A DNA stretch of 64,000 nt from Drosophila miranda (GCF_003369915.1 NC_046676.1:17776001-17840000); one strand, 5' to 3'; counted from the first letter of the stretch, positions 1-12,664 are shown. The notes: generated by a model not told the origin, from the sequence alone. Translations and numbers: made by a program.

Positions 1-582
1 TAGCCATCATTCTGTCCATCATTCCATTCATTCATTCCATGGGGAGCTAGTAAGTTCTGTCAAAACTGACTTTGAACCCTCCCCAAAAGCGCTCGCTGAT
101 CTCGAATCCTAATCATCACTCGTCAAGCCTCATTGCCCTCATAGCTATCAGCAGTGCCATCGAAACCATTAAGCGTAGTGTTAGTTTAAGCGTAGCTTTA
201 GGCTTAATAGCCCAGCAGTGGGACCTCATTATCTCTCATTCACATTGTATATCGCCCGTGTCCGTATCCGTGTCTCCGTCTCGTCTCTCTTTCATATGCC
301 GCTTGGAACTCAACTCTCATGCCACCCACGTAATCCGCACCCGCTGTGTACTACTGTGCTTCTTCTGTACTACTTGCTCTCGTTTCGCTTCGTTTCGTTT
401 CGTTTTGTTGCTTCGGTGACGTCTCCGCTCCCTCAGACTAATCCTGCTGTTAAGTCTGCAGTCAAATCGGTGAGTGGTTCAAGCCCCTAGTTATTAATAC
501 CTGAATGATGTCTCTTTGCGTGGCCTTCTGCAATGGTGATAATCCTCTCGCTAACCTGTGTGTTTTGCCATCCATCCTTCAG
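1..582 (+). other. 5' flank or intron of the proline-rich adaptor gene; possible microexon at 437-469
   Basis: No convincing protein is encoded here. A 33-base segment at 437-469 sits after a good acceptor (CTCCCTCAG) and before a good donor (TCG|GTGAGT). It is open in the frame used by the exon at 583 and would add TNPAVKSAVKS directly upstream. It may be a microexon of that gene. The rest looks like intron sequence; the longer open frames come from T/C-rich simple sequence. Confidence 0.3.
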
Positions 583-3500
583 GTGAAGGACGGATCGCGG
601 GGCATGAAGACCGCCTACAAGGGCTTCAAGACCAAGCTGCGGGAGAACGGCAACCAGTTCGGCGGAACCAACTTTCACTTTGGCCTGAACTCGCCCACCC
701 ACTCGGACCGACCGGACGGCGGAAGTGGGGGATACGTGCACAGCGGCAGGGCCCTTGGAGCGGCCCACCACTCGGCACCCAGTTCTCCAGTAACCAGTAA
801 GCGGCTGGACAATGGAATCGGAGGCATCCAATGCACGGGCACCGGCCTCGGCCTCGGAAGTGGCAGCAGCAGCACTCACACAAACGGCTCGCTGGCCAGG
901 GAGCCCCGGGAGTACGGGACGCGACGCGGTCCCGTTCCGCTGGCGATGTCTAGCTCGAGTAGCCACATACAGCCGAACGGTCATGCGTACGGTGCGCATG
1001 CTGCTGCTCATTATGGCCATCATTTGGGTGCGTCTCCTGCTGTCAGCTCAGCGAGCTCGCTCTGCTCATCGTCGGAGATGAACCTGTCGCAGGAGCTGCA
1101 AAACCATCCGCTCTTCAAGACGCCGGCCGTGGATCGCAGTGTAAGTAGTTTGGTGCGGGCGTACGAGAGTCGGCTGCAGCAGCAGCAGCTCCAATAGCTG
1201 CCTGACGTGCAGCTAATTCTAGTGTGGTTCGTTCACCCGCTTGCCCTGCCCCTCAGCTAACTCGACTCCATGCGTGTCGTCCGTCACTCATCTCGATGTA
1301 CTGTGAAATTTATGTTATTCTCATGCTCTTCTTGTTTTTGTTTCCGTGTTTGTGTCGTGTCTGTGTCCACTGTCTGTCGCTGTCACTTCATGTCTTTCAC
1401 AAACATACAAACACTTAAACCACAACCAAACACATGCACTTGCCACATCACTACACCAACGAATCGACAAAACCATTATCGCATCGCCATTGACCCACAC
1501 AGCTTAAGCCAAGCGCAGAGCACCACACCACACGCACTCAGCGAGGAGGAGCGCCGCCGTCTCGCCCACCGCCTCCGCAGTCCACGCTGCAGACCACGCT
1601 TTCCACGCAGCCAGCGTCCGCCTTTTACTACAATCATCCGTATGCCACGCATCAGCACGTGGAGACAAAGCCGCCGCGGCACACCTCCACGCCGAGCAAG
1701 CCACGTCAGCCACTGCCCACTACGGACTCCAGCTTTGATAGTCCACCGGATGTACAATCGCCCCCCATTCCGCCGCGGAGATCCAATGCTGTGGCCGCAA
1801 CAGCGGCAGCCGTCAGTGCGGAAATCTGCAAGCTGGAGCGTAACTGCTGGCAGGACGAGCCAGAACCAAACGATTCCGTACGCAACTCAAACGCATCTTC
1901 AACGTCGACGTCGTCTTCCTGCTCCTCCGGCGCCTCCTTCGTGACGGCCGCCTCAACGTTCTCGCACCTGAATGTCTCCGACCCGCCCATTCCGACACCA
2001 AGGGCCAAGAGAGAGGTACACCAGCTGCGACGTTAACTTACTAAGAAGCCCATCCTGGTTGTGGTCCCCCTACCATCTCACACTAACACACACATGCCGT
2101 GCCCCCCTCCCCTCATGTAGAGACTGACTCCTCCTCGGCCTACTCCTCACATGCCTCATTTGGCCAACGTAGCTAACTCCTTTCAGCTTCAATTTCGTTC
2201 ATTTGTTGCTCCAGAGAAAGTAGAATTCATTTGAAAGTACTACATATAATCATTTAACGAAATAATAATCTCATAAAGAGAGTAGTAGACTCCATAAAAG
2301 AGAAATATGTGTTTGTATATCCATGATCACCACTAACAATCATAGCAAGTTATAAAGTAATAATCCTCCCATAAAGTATATATTTCGATATGTCCGTCTG
2401 TCCGTCCTGTTCTCAGAGACGACAATGACTCCTATGATATCAGACTGATTCCGTTATGTTTCAAAATATTGCCTATAGCCATTAAGAAAACCATTTCCCG
2501 TGGTTGACTCCCTGCCATGAGGTCGCTTTCTCTGTTCCTCGTCTAGTGGCTCCCCCTGGCGGAGTGAGCGAGATATAACGGAATTGGTATCACAACCTCT
2601 CGACTTTTTTTGTGTAAATCCGTCGTCTTTTGCATTTTTTATACCCGATACTCAAAATGAGTATTGGGGTATATTAGATTTGTGGTAAAAGTGGATGTGT
2701 GTAACGTCCAGAAGGAATCGTTTCCGACCCCATAAAGTATATATATTCTTGATCAGCATCAATAGCCGAGTCGATTGAGCCCTGTCTGTCTGTCCGTCTG
2801 TCCGTCCGTCCGTCTGTCCGTCTGTCCGTCCCCTTCAGCGCCTAGTGCTCAAAGACTATAAGAGCTAGAGCAACGATGTTTTGGATCCAGACTTCTGTGA
2901 TATGTCACTGCTACAAAAATATTTCAAAACTTCGCCCCGCCCACTTCCGCCCCCACAAAGGACGAAAATCTGTGGCATCCACAATTTTAAAGATATGAGA
3001 AAACCAAAAACGTAGGATTGTAGAGAATGACCATATCTTTAAGACTGCGGAATCTGAATTGGATCGTATTATTATTATAGCCAGCATCAAGAAAACAATT
3101 TCATTTTTTCTCGCCCTGTCTCTCTCTAACACACACGTAGCATAGGCGGCTTTGCTTAGAGTAAAACATTAGCGCCTAGATCTCAGAGACTACAAAAGCT
3201 AGAGCAACCAAATTTGGTATCCACACTCCTAATATATCGGACCGAGACGAGTTTGTTTCAAAATTTCGCCACACCCCCTTCCGCCCCCGCAAAGGACGAA
3301 AATCTGGGGATATGAAAAAATCTCAGAGACTATTAAGGCTAGAGTAACCAAATTTGGTATCCGAACTCCTGTTAGATCTTACTATAAAACGTGTATCTCA
3401 AAATTTCGCCCCACCCCCTTCCGCCCACACAAAGGACGAAAATCTGTTGCATCCACAATATTGCACATTCGAGAAAACTAAAAACGCAGAATCATAGATA

Positions 3501-4515
3501 ATGACCATATCTATCAGATTGCTGAATCTGGATCAGATCAGATCATTTTTATAGCCAATAGGAACAAATCAATTTGCAGTGGCTACGCAGCGCCCGACGT
3601 CACGCTCAGACTGATTTTCTGTCTCTCTCGCACGCACTCTTTGTCGTGTCGTTTAATATTAGCGGCGTCTGCCGGAGGAGAGCCATACTGACTTAGTATC
3701 GGGTATAACTGTAGAGTTGCGGTGTCCGCAGTAACTCACAACGTTCCCCCTCGTTTTTTTTTAATTTTCAGAGATATACACGCGTGCTATGTTTTCGTCT
3801 CTATTCCGTATCCTTATTCATTCTTATTTCTAATCTACTGCACTGCATAATATATTTACTCGTAGAAGCTTGTAACTGGTAGAAAGTAGTATTCAAGTGG
3901 ATGAAAGCCCAATTAAAACCGAAACATAGAAAACATCTTCACACCCTTGGCTTTAACCGTATTTTAACCAACCCCAACCTGTCTGTGCCTCCCTTCCCGC
4001 AGCAGTCCCAGCAGCAGCACCATCACCACCATCAGACGCTGGAGGACAGCATGAACGATCTGATATCGCTGGACGATAGCAACAACACCAGCTTCGACCT
4101 GGAGGACTTTGATCCGTTAAACCAGAATGCACGGCCACTTCCTCCGCTAAGCAAAGTCTTCAGTAAGAAATCCTGTACGCTTCCAGCGGGCGTCAACAGC
4201 AGCATGGTAACCACAGCGGCGCCGGGCAACAGCGTCAGCAACCCACTCTATCCGTATTTCGCCCCCAAGCACATGGCTACTGTTGCTGCGGTGACCGGAG
4301 GTCGAGCCCCACCGTTGCCGCCGCAAATCCAGCGCAGCACCATTGCTGCCAGGCCGGACGATGACTTTGAGCTGCTGCGCAAATACGGGCTGGATCAGTT
4401 CACGTTGAATGCCACGGCAGCGGAAAAGCAGCAACACCAACAGCAAAAGCCGGTCATAACAGCGGCAAGGAGTGCGGCTGGGAAGGGCATGAACAACTGG
4501 ACGACTTTCGACTAG
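583..4515 (+). CDS. C-terminal part of a proline-rich, endocytic-adaptor-type protein (possibly ced-6/GULP)
   Basis: Three exons read in one frame: 583-1140, 1542-2015 and 4003-4515 (stop TAG). All joins are phase 0. The 5' exons lie outside the window. The protein is rich in Ser, Gln, His and Pro. It has SH3-ligand-like stretches (PPSRPPPPQ, PPIPPRR, PPIPTPR), a clathrin-box-like LISLDD, an FDPLN motif, NPLYPYF, and a C-terminal segment DDDFELLRKYGLDQF. Such linear motifs are typical of clathrin or endocytic adaptors. Synteny next to GstE13 makes ced-6/GULP plausible, but its diagnostic PTB domain would lie upstream and is not visible, so the name stays tentative. Reading through the donor at 1141 gives an early stop at 1195; reading through the donor at 2016 gives one at 2036. 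Shorter isoforms are therefore possible. The last intron contains a DINE-type element. An AATAAA near 4913 could end the transcript. Confidence 0.6.
2640..3753 (+). mobile_element. DINE-1/SGM-like non-autonomous Helitron-type element, near full length
   Basis: The element begins TATACCCGATACTCAAAATG, where CGATACTC/GAGTATTGGGG forms a terminal palindrome. A GTCC/GTCT microsatellite follows at about 2785-2830. The far end repeats the first 13 bases inverted (AGTATCGGGTATA), then carries a hairpin (GAGTTGCGG / CCGCAGTAACTC) and stops at CCCCCTCG before a T run. Subterminal inverted repeats, an internal GTCY microsatellite and a 3' hairpin are the described architecture of DINE-1-type Helitrons. 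Internal blocks resembling TCAGAGACTA..GCTAGAG..ACCAAATTTGG occur more than once. No coding capacity is seen. It lies in the last intron of the proline-rich gene. Related copies are at 47942, 51119 and (inverted) 57989. Confidence 0.75.
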
Positions 4516-4986
4516 AGGGTATCCGCATCCCGCTAGAGAGACATACCAAAATAAGTGTGATTCATTCAAATGTGTTGTAAATAGATAGAGATATGCGGAA
4601 GTCAGGATGGGATCACGATTGATCGGTGACCGATGACCGACAACAGCAAATTAACTCTTGAATTAAGTATTGTAGTCAAGCTATCCTATCTTCAGTGGCC
4701 CGTTCGGTTCGTTCTTTCAGATCAGATCAAAGTAAATAAGTTTGTGTAAATAATTGCTTAGTGGCGTGGCATATTGTATTTAGTAAGTTGCATGAAACAG
4801 AAACTCTCCGAAAACTACGAATTGTATATTTGACTTCCAAAAATCAAAAGACAGACATAAACTATTGTATTGTAGCAAGGATTTAAAAATATAAAAATAT
4901 AATAGTATCAACAATAAATTCTAGTTCAACAATGTACAACAAACAAGTTATTTGATTGGATCCCATCCACATTCCTCTTGGAGGTT
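4516..4986. other. Convergent 3' regions between the proline-rich gene and GstE13
   Basis: This is A/T-rich sequence without an open frame. It should hold the 3' UTR of the + strand gene, with AATAAA at about 4913-4918, and a short 3' UTR of GstE13. Confidence 0.5.
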
Positions 4987-5797
4987 TTACTTTGTCTTGT
5001 TCGCGGCCATGCAGCTTCTTATCCGTGCATTCAGAGCCTCTGCTCCTTTAAGATTCATCTCCTCATTGTCGGGTATCAATAGGTTCATGCGCTTGAGCCA
5101 TGCAGTAATCTGGGGATAACGATCCGGATCAGGCGGTATAAGCAATTCCAATGTCACGAGAGTTGTATGAATCGAAACATCCGCTACGCTCAGATCGTTG
5201 CCTGCTGCAAAGTTTCCCTTCAACAGAAAGTGCTCGAGGTCTGCGTACGCATTGTGGCAGAGAGTCAGGGACCTCTGGTTGAGCTCCGCCTCGCCGCCGT
5301 AAATGTTGCGTGCCACAATGTCCTTGATAACCTGGAATAGCACACCGTTCTCGTAGTGCAAACGATGATCGACATGCGCCCGTTTCTTTAGATCCTTCGG
5401 ATACAGCTGGTCGTCCTTGGCATATTTCGCCACCATGAAGCATATAATGGCATGGCTGTCTACATAAACCTCACCGTCGGTGTCCACGAATACCGGAATC
5501 TGATGCTGGGGATTGAGCTGCGGGAAGAGTGTGGAGTGTGAAAGCCGCTCAAAAACGGGGAAAGCTAGAGCCAGTTTGTGTATATAGTACCTTTAAAAAC
5601 TCCTCGCTGCAATGCTCTTTCTTGGAAAAATCCACAGGCCTGTTTTCAAAGAGAGAGCCTACATATTTTTGTAGATATCGATGAAGTGCGGGGGCGACTT
5701 ACTTGAGCTCCAGGTCCAAGCCAATTAGCTTTGCAGTAATTATGCAAGCTCTGGCTGGAGGGCTGAACAGAGCGTAGTACAGAGTTGGCCTTGACAT
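4987..5797 (-). CDS. GstE13: Glutathione S-transferase E13
   Basis: Three exons on the minus strand: ATG at 5797, then 5797-5703, 5639-5591 and 5517-4987, giving 224 residues. The N-terminal thioredoxin-like domain starts MSRPTLYYALFSPPARA and contains LNPQHQIPVFVD and VDSHAI, the glutathione-binding strand and Glu/Asp-Ser region. The all-helical C-terminal domain follows from about residue 90. Epsilon-class GSTs conjugate glutathione to electrophiles in the cytosol. The start matches the MSxPTLYYALFSPPARAC beginning of GstE13, and the exon 1/2 join recreates the expected LELKPVDF. A second AG upstream in intron 1 would shift the frame, so the acceptor at 5640-5642 was chosen. Length is normal for the family and no lesion is seen. 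Confidence 0.93.
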
Positions 5798-5809
5798 TTT
5801 TTAATATGC

Positions 5810-6345
5810 TAAAACACTACTGTTGTGTTGCTTTGAGTGAACAAAAAAGAGTTGTTTACTTAAGTGAGCAACTGAAACTTCCAAACTGTTATTTTTTGCT
5901 CACTTGTTCTTTTATGTTCACTAGTTCATGTTTGCTCACTTGTTCTTTTTTGGTCACTAGTTCATTTTTGCTCTCTGGTTCTCTACTCACTTTTTGCGCA
6001 ATTTTGCTCCTCAAACGGCATTTTGCGTTCTGACAGTTGTTGCTCATATTTGCGTTTACTTCACCCTTTTTGTATTACCGGCAAAGCCGTTTACTCTTTT
6101 AAAAATTCGGTATGTCGCTAATTCGAAAGTATAGTGCAATTTGGAATCATTTCGAGGAAGTTGGACGCCAAGAAGGCAAGTGCAAGAATGTTTACCCCAC
6201 ACTCGTCAAAACGCGTTACAACGACAGGTACAGCCCTGTGAGCCTGTAGGTGCGAGAATCGAGTGGGGGTGGCAACTCTGAAAAACAGCTGTTCGAGCGG
6301 CAATTTCAAAACTGCCAAGCTATAGGTAAAACATAGGATGCGATA
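5810..6345 (+). mobile_element. Probable remnant of the 5' end of a hAT transposon
   Basis: Between 5810 and 6040 there are many short imperfect repeats in both orientations, such as GCTCACTTGTTCTTTT, GTTCACTAGTTCAT and GTGAGCAAC, like the subterminal repeats of hAT elements. An ATG at 6112 then opens a 45-residue frame to a stop at about 6247. It reads SAIWNHFEEVGRQEGKCKN, resembling the first half of a BED zinc finger, which is typical of hAT transposase N-termini. The second Cys/His half is absent, so this is at most a broken fragment. It could alternatively be a short host exon. Confidence 0.35.
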
Positions 6346-6349
6346 TCAA

Positions 6350-7945
6350 CTTTTATTTTTGCATTCATTACATCTAGCTATTTATTTGGGAGTTTGTTTT
6401 TATCTTAATGAATACTCTTACGAAATTGTACTTCACGGAATTTCAGACCCAATATATAGATACATATACATACATATATAATAGGGCAATTATAAATTCT
6501 TTGGGGTCTCTTAACAACGAAAAGTGGATATAGGAATCTTACGAACGGGCGGCGCACGCTGTGCTAATGTTAGGGCGAATCTAAAAGATCAATAACAGAA
6601 TCCTCTTTGCTCTTGACCGCAACAAATCCGCTTTTATCCTCTGCAAGTAAAGAAAAAGTTTCGGATGTGCTCAATAAAAAACAAGATGATTCCAAATTAT
6701 AAGTTCAATAAAAACTAATAAAAACAAAATGTCGCTTTGTCCGCTTAAAATAAGGCATATATTTACTCGTAGACGAACCGGACCGCCCCTCGTGCAAATA
6801 AAACAACATGGCCTTGTTTGGAATTTGTTTTTAATAATATAGTTAAAGTACACATCTTATTGTACATTGATTTCATGATGTTTGTTCGCTCAGATAATTA
6901 AGATCAAAACCTGGGGTAGGGCGGGTGTTTGTTTGGCATCCAATCAAAATCAAAGCAATTTTTATACTAAATTGGGATTCATTACAACTAAAGGCTTAAA
7001 TAAAGGGCAACACACATTATTAATAGGGTTAGGCCAGTGATTTGTGATACACTTATTTATTGTTATTGTTAGTTTGAATTCCTACTTAGACCGAACTGTT
7101 GTGTTTATTAGATATGAATGGGATGGTCCTCTGTGACAAACAGAATATAATCAGATGCTGCTGCTGCTAATGTACGTAAACATATAAAATAATTTAATTC
7201 AACTTCGCTCTGCTGCTGCACTGATTTGCAAACATAATAAAAGAACCAAACCAAACCAAACGCACTTTGGGGGCGCATTCGCATTCGTCGACTCGACACT
7301 CTGTTCATATGATAGCTAAAATAATAAACTTAACTAACTTAAATTTCTCCTTTCGGTTAGTGCATAGGAATACATACATACGTCCACATTGCATTGGTAG
7401 GACTTAAATATTAACATTTGATTTATGTATTTATTAATGTTAGTGGTGCGTAGGGCTATTACATTTAGCGATCGGTCGGTCGATTCAAAAGGGAAAAATA
7501 AATAAATTACGATGCCTATTTTACTATAATTTCTAGGGGGATGCAGTTGAGAGCCCCGGGGGATGGGATGATTAAAAAGTGCAGACGAGACAACCACAAC
7601 CACACCTGACGCAGAAACAACGAAAAACGGAACATGAACAGGATTGTTTCATACAACTCACGCAACACACGCAAAAATTAAATCTCAATCGATATGCCAT
7701 GAATTCGGTGTCAATGATTTGTCGAAAAATAGCCTCTGAGGTAAACAAAAAATACTTTAAATTGTCGCCAAATGAGATAAAGAATAGTGAGAGTGGAGGA
7801 AGTCAAAGCAAAAAGAAAAGAGCAAATCGAACCAACTGTAATAACTGCAAATATAGTCGAAAATCAAAATTCGTATGTGTGTGTGAGTGTGTGACATAGT
7901 GGGCGTGTCTGAATGAGTGAGTGTGTGTTATGTATGTCTGTGTTT
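6350..7945 (-). other. Probable 3' untranslated region of Su(var)2-10
   Basis: A/T-rich sequence downstream of the last Su(var)2-10 stop codon. No coherent coding frame is seen on either strand. Candidate minus-strand poly(A) signals (TTTATT on the plus strand) lie near 6351-6395. The extent of the UTR is inferred. Confidence 0.4.
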
Positions 7946-10900
7946 CTATGGACCACCATTTTGGCTTTGCCCGGACGACGCTGACGCTGTGGCAGCAGCA
8001 GCAGCCGCAACTGCAGCCAGATCCAACAGTTGAAAGTGCTTTTGATCCGCCACAGCAGCAGCCAGGGATTCCAGTAGAGTGGCATGCACTGCTGATGCTG
8101 GCTGCTCGTGCTGCTGATGTTGCTGCTGTTGATGGTGCAGTTGCAGCTGCAGTTGCTGTTCTAGATCTAACATTTGCTGCGACTCAGACGACTGATGTGC
8201 CATTATTTGCTGCTGGTCTGGGGATTCTACGCATCGGCAGCCGCATATATGTGCATAGGTAGGCAAACGATACCCGAAATGAGAGAGCAGCGGAGTGGAG
8301 AAAGAAGATAGAGAAAGAGAGAAGAAAAGACAAGAAATGCACAGTTACTTCGATTAGTACATTACATAATCATCATATCAACATCATCAGGTGGTTAACA
8401 CAATAACAATTTGACAAAACAAAAAACAAAACCAAAAAAGGATCGACACAAAATAAAACCCTCAACTAACCATTTTATTTGATGCCGATGGGGGTGGGGG
8501 TATTAATTGTATAAATTACTTTCGTCGAGTGACAATAAATTACGTAAAATACATAGTAAAAGAACAGAAAGTGACTAAATTAATCGAATATATATGGACT
8601 CTAGCTCATCAACCCACGTTTGGATGCCTCAAACCGGAAGCACCATCCTTGCTGCCGACTGACCTCAGATTACGTTTACTGCAAGAGAGTGAGTGCACAG
8701 AAAAAGATTCATTTCGCAGACCTGACCTGACGTGACGCGACGTGACTCTCACGTTTATGCGACGCACATGCTTGACTTGATTATAATGAAATGAAATCAC
8801 AGTCATGCGATCGCCTAAACGGAAGCTAAAGCTGAGCCTGAACCTACCGTGAGCGCAACCAATACTGTAAATTGACACGTTTATATAGAGACGAACCCGA
8901 ACTTCCAGCAACTACAATATATTAAAAACAAATAAAACATAAAAAAAATAGCAAACAATAATATGAAGACACCAAAAATTTAAGCATTTCGTCATGTTGG
9001 CGTCACATCTCTTAGCAGTTTAAGTCTTCTACTATTTCTGGACATCCGTCCATGGACAGATTTGACCATACCCCAGATTTTGCCCACTGATACAGCCAGT
9101 GTGCGATATCTGGGGTATGGTCCACTAGGCCATCATTGTTGGCCATCAGGAGTGCGTGATGAACCGCACACAATGTTCAGCACGATGAGCATCGGTACCC
9201 AGATCTGGATCAGCATCAGCTCCAGCCATGTTAGCAAGGGCACGGCCATCAGCAGGGAAGCTGCGTTTGGCACGAGCACCGTGGCTTTGTTATTGAGGGA
9301 CGAAATGATGCTCAGATTGCCCAAGTGCATCGAAGCCAACAATGCACTAGTTTTCCACTAGATGTTTGTCCCTGGCTTAGAATTTTGAATCTTTAAAATT
9401 AAAAAAAAAAAACTCCTTTGTTTGCCTTTCACAAACTGAAGCGAAACACAAGGGATAAGTAAGCTCATAGAACAGGGGGAAACTCACAGCCTACTTAATA
9501 AATGTTGGACGAAAAAGTTGACCCCAAAAAATGTCTTTAAATCGGGTAGAGACAAGGGATTCCTACGATTCGATTAAATTGCTTTAATGTTCTATGCGGA
9601 TGGATGTGTGACTGTGTGACTTAGGGGCTGTGGCATGATGTGTGTATGTGTGCGAGTGGGTGGGGGGGTGGTGTGGTGTAAATGGATCCTTATATCTATT
9701 GTGGCTATACTCTAAAAACAGCACTTTATAAATATATATATAAAGAATTCGTGGCTATACATGATTATTGGTTTTCTTATTGCGCTTATTGCAAAAATGG
9801 ATCCAACATACCAGATTGTTGGGCCTGCTGTGCCGGGGTATAGGCACGTTGGCCGCCACCACCATTACCATTACCATTGGCAGTGGAACTAGCGGTGGCT
9901 TGCTTTGCAGGTGGACGACGCTTGGCCAAAGGCATGTCGTCGTCGGAATCGCTTAACGTCAGATCAACCTGTCAGAGCAGATCAGAAAGCAAACGTATAT
10001 TACAACAGAGACTCAGCAGAGTGGCAGATAAACTTACAGTTTCACTGTTCGACGTTGACGTTGGCTGGTCATCCGGTGCCGGGGACAAATCACTCTTCAC
10101 TGGCTTGGTATCGTCCGCGATCAGCTCTAAAAGAAGAGGTCAGGAGAGGGGAATGGTTAAGATCAGACAAGGTCAGGTAATTAGAATCTTAGTTTTCTCT
10201 TACCTATATCATCAGATATCACCTCCACCTTTTGAACGGGTTTGGAGGGTGTATCCAAGATTTGAGCTTCGCTACGTAGGCCCGGGGTACTCCAGGAGCC
10301 ATCTTGATGCAGTTGTATTTCGGTGTCGTCGCTCTTTAGCTGCGTTGAGTCCAGCACCTCCTGGAAATAACTGTTGGGAGTGTCAAAAAATGCATATTTG
10401 ATCAGTAACTTTCATTTCGTATATTGAAGATTGGATATCCATCCACATACCCATCGATAACCAAGTTATCATATATGGCCGGCTTATCGCACACCGGGCA
10501 GTTCCAGGTGGGCTTGCGCTCGTTCATTTGCAGGTAGAGATTGGCGTCGAAGCACTGCAAGTGCGAACACGTCGAAGCTCGGCACGGCAGCAGCATCTTC
10601 ATCTTTCCCAGCGGGCAGTTGAGCGATACCTTCAGCATTGTGGTGGCTATTTCACAGTCGGCATCTTCTGTTAACTTTTCCTTAACTGAAACGAAACGAA
10701 GATTGTGGTTAATTAATAATTTATCCAGGATTATCCAGGCTATCCAAGATGTGATGTATGTATGCTTACTTAGGCCTCGCGTGTAATCTGCCGGCTTCAC
10801 GCCCTTACTCTTCATCCGCACCAGCAGCTGTGCGGATGTGAGCTTCTTCACCAGATAAACCGCCAGGCAGTAGCTGCGCGTGTAGTCGGGACACCACTGA

Positions 10901-12664
10901 ACCATTATGGTGTTGGTAACGGTTGGCGATAGCTTCACATTGGAGGTAACGTTCACGGGTCGTGGCGGACGTTTCGGCTCCACATTTGGTCGATTTGTTG
11001 GAATGACATTCTGTGTATCAGAATTGGATCAGATCACATGGCATTAGAATTGTGCAATTGGGTAGTAACTTGGGTCGCAATGATCCAATCCACACTTACA
11101 GGCAGCTGACACAATTTGTTGTTCACTTTGACATTCACATTGGGGGGGAAGCAGTCCTCTTGGTCGCATGAAGTCTCCACCAGGCAGAAGCGCAGCTGAA
11201 CTTGAATGGCATGCTCCACCTTTGAACTGTTGCGAATGTCGCGATTCGAGGCGATTTCGGTGGCCTGCTGGGGCGTTAATGTGAAGTAGAAAGGCACCTC
11301 TTGGACGCGCTGTGTGCTGCGGGGCACCAGCGTCGATGGCTTGATCAGTGTGCCGAGCACATCGTAGAAGGCAAGCTTTTTCAGTTTTACATCCGGGTGT
11401 ATGGGTAGCTGGTTGCCGTGCGTATGCAGAAAGGGCAAGACATTGGTTGACATCTGTGAGGCCATTTGTGCGGACATCTGTGCACCCGGCACCTGGCCTG
11501 ATCCGCCACCCACCAGACCCACAGAATTCGGCTGCACCGAAGGGGGCATCTGCATGTGCGAGTACATTCTCGTTGGATCTATGTATTGCAGTGTGGCGTT
11601 TTGCTCTTGCACGGATTGAGCGTAAACTTCTTGAATCTTTGGGGCCAACAGCTCCAAATTGGTGCGCAGAAATGACAAAATTCTGCTTTGCAGATCGGAT
11701 TTTCGTCCAGCGAAGGAAATGTTAAGGAACGACAAGACTTTTTGCAGCTCTACGACTCGGAGCATCTGCACCATTTGCTCACATTCCTGCAAAGATAAAG
11801 AAAAAATATATAAAATTTGATCAAATGGCGGTTGCAAAAATGCGGGACTCCACTCTACACACCAAGCGCACTCACACCCACACACGCACACTCTTTAGTA
11901 TATATGTGTGTATATCCGATGTATGTATCAGCATTTATGTACATAGACGTTTGTTCGCTTTCTTGTGTGTGTGTGTGTGTGTGTGTGGTTGAAAGGGCGT
12001 CCGGCATGGTCGTCTCGTATATTTGGTCTTTGGTCTTCATATTTCCGCGAATCCTCAGATTCAAACGTCATTTTTGTCAGCCGGACAGACACAGGTATGC
12101 GTTGTCAGCCACTATGTACATGGGAAAAATTGTGGCATGTCCCCGACAAACACATTACCTTGCTGGGCAAAAATGGCGTTCATAGAAAGCGCTTCATTTC
12201 ACTAAACCGAGCAACTCCTATAATTAGTTGCCGTCAGACGGACCCGTTCTTGCAAACTACACTTGACAAGATATTTGCTCTTTTCTGTTACTTGCTAATA
12301 CAAACACCCGCACAGAGTTCTTTTTGTCACAGCAATTTTGTTTTGTCCGCACGGTCTGAAATAATATGGCGGATAGCAGTGTTGAAAAATTCGTAATCCA
12401 CTGAAATGGTTTACCTTTTCCTGCACTAGGTGGCGCCACAATATTATTTGCTCGTGGTCACTCTGCTTATCAATCATCCATATTTATTGAAAATTGTTTT
12501 GGGGAATCTGGTGAATTAAACTTTCGGGGAAAACTAACCTTGTATTTGCCCGCATCAAAGGCGTTTATTGTTGTTGGTGCAGTCGACGAGGATTGGTGTC
12601 CGGTCGCTGGGGATGGTGCGGCATTTTCCGCCTGCGTGCGAGTCTGCGAGCGGGTCTTTCGCAT
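7946..12664 (-). CDS. Su(var)2-10: Su(var)2-10, PIAS-family SUMO E3 ligase
   Basis: Eight exons: 12664-12539, 11786-11100, 11010-10770, 10685-10451, 10370-10204, 10126-10038, 9968-9812, 8217-7946; 657 residues with all phases matching. The SAP DNA-binding helices are at about residues 43-85 ([20 protein letters not shown]). The PINIT region covers about 150-340 ([16 protein letters not shown]). The SP-RING is in exon 4, with [20 protein letters not shown] followed by NCPVCDK. It recruits the SUMO-loaded E2 and acts in chromatin, telomere clustering and JAK/STAT control. Exon 7 encodes a SUMO-interacting motif followed by acidic residues ([11 protein letters not shown], about 516-526). The last exon is a Gln/His/Ala-rich tail and may differ between isoforms, since PIAS genes splice their 3' ends variably. 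The start at 12664 gives a basic N-terminus (MRKTRSQTR). Confidence 0.93.
8218..9811 (-). other. Large last intron of Su(var)2-10
   Basis: A 1.6 kb intron in a gene whose other introns are mostly 60-75 bases, apart from the 752-base first intron. It contains purine-rich simple sequence near 8285-8335, the hairpin at 9064-9122, and a 99-residue open frame on the plus strand at 9062-9361 that overlaps the hairpin and resembles nothing recognisable. An alternative 3' exon could lie here, but none that I tried kept the frame. Confidence 0.4.
9064..9122. other. Near-perfect 59-base hairpin in the last intron of Su(var)2-10
   Basis: GACCATACCCCAGAT (9064-9078) is exactly inverted at 9108-9122. Pairing continues inward (TTTGCCCACT with AGTGTGCGAT) with two mismatches and one G-U, leaving a 9-base loop. 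About 23 of 25 positions pair. It could be a miRNA-like or other structured RNA on either strand. The lack of pairing beyond the stem base argues against a canonical miRNA precursor. Confidence 0.5.

Noticed and set aside
9062-9361. 99-codon plus-strand frame in the Su(var)2-10 intron
   Set aside because: No recognisable composition, overlaps the hairpin, and the minus-strand frames tried as alternative exons hit stops.
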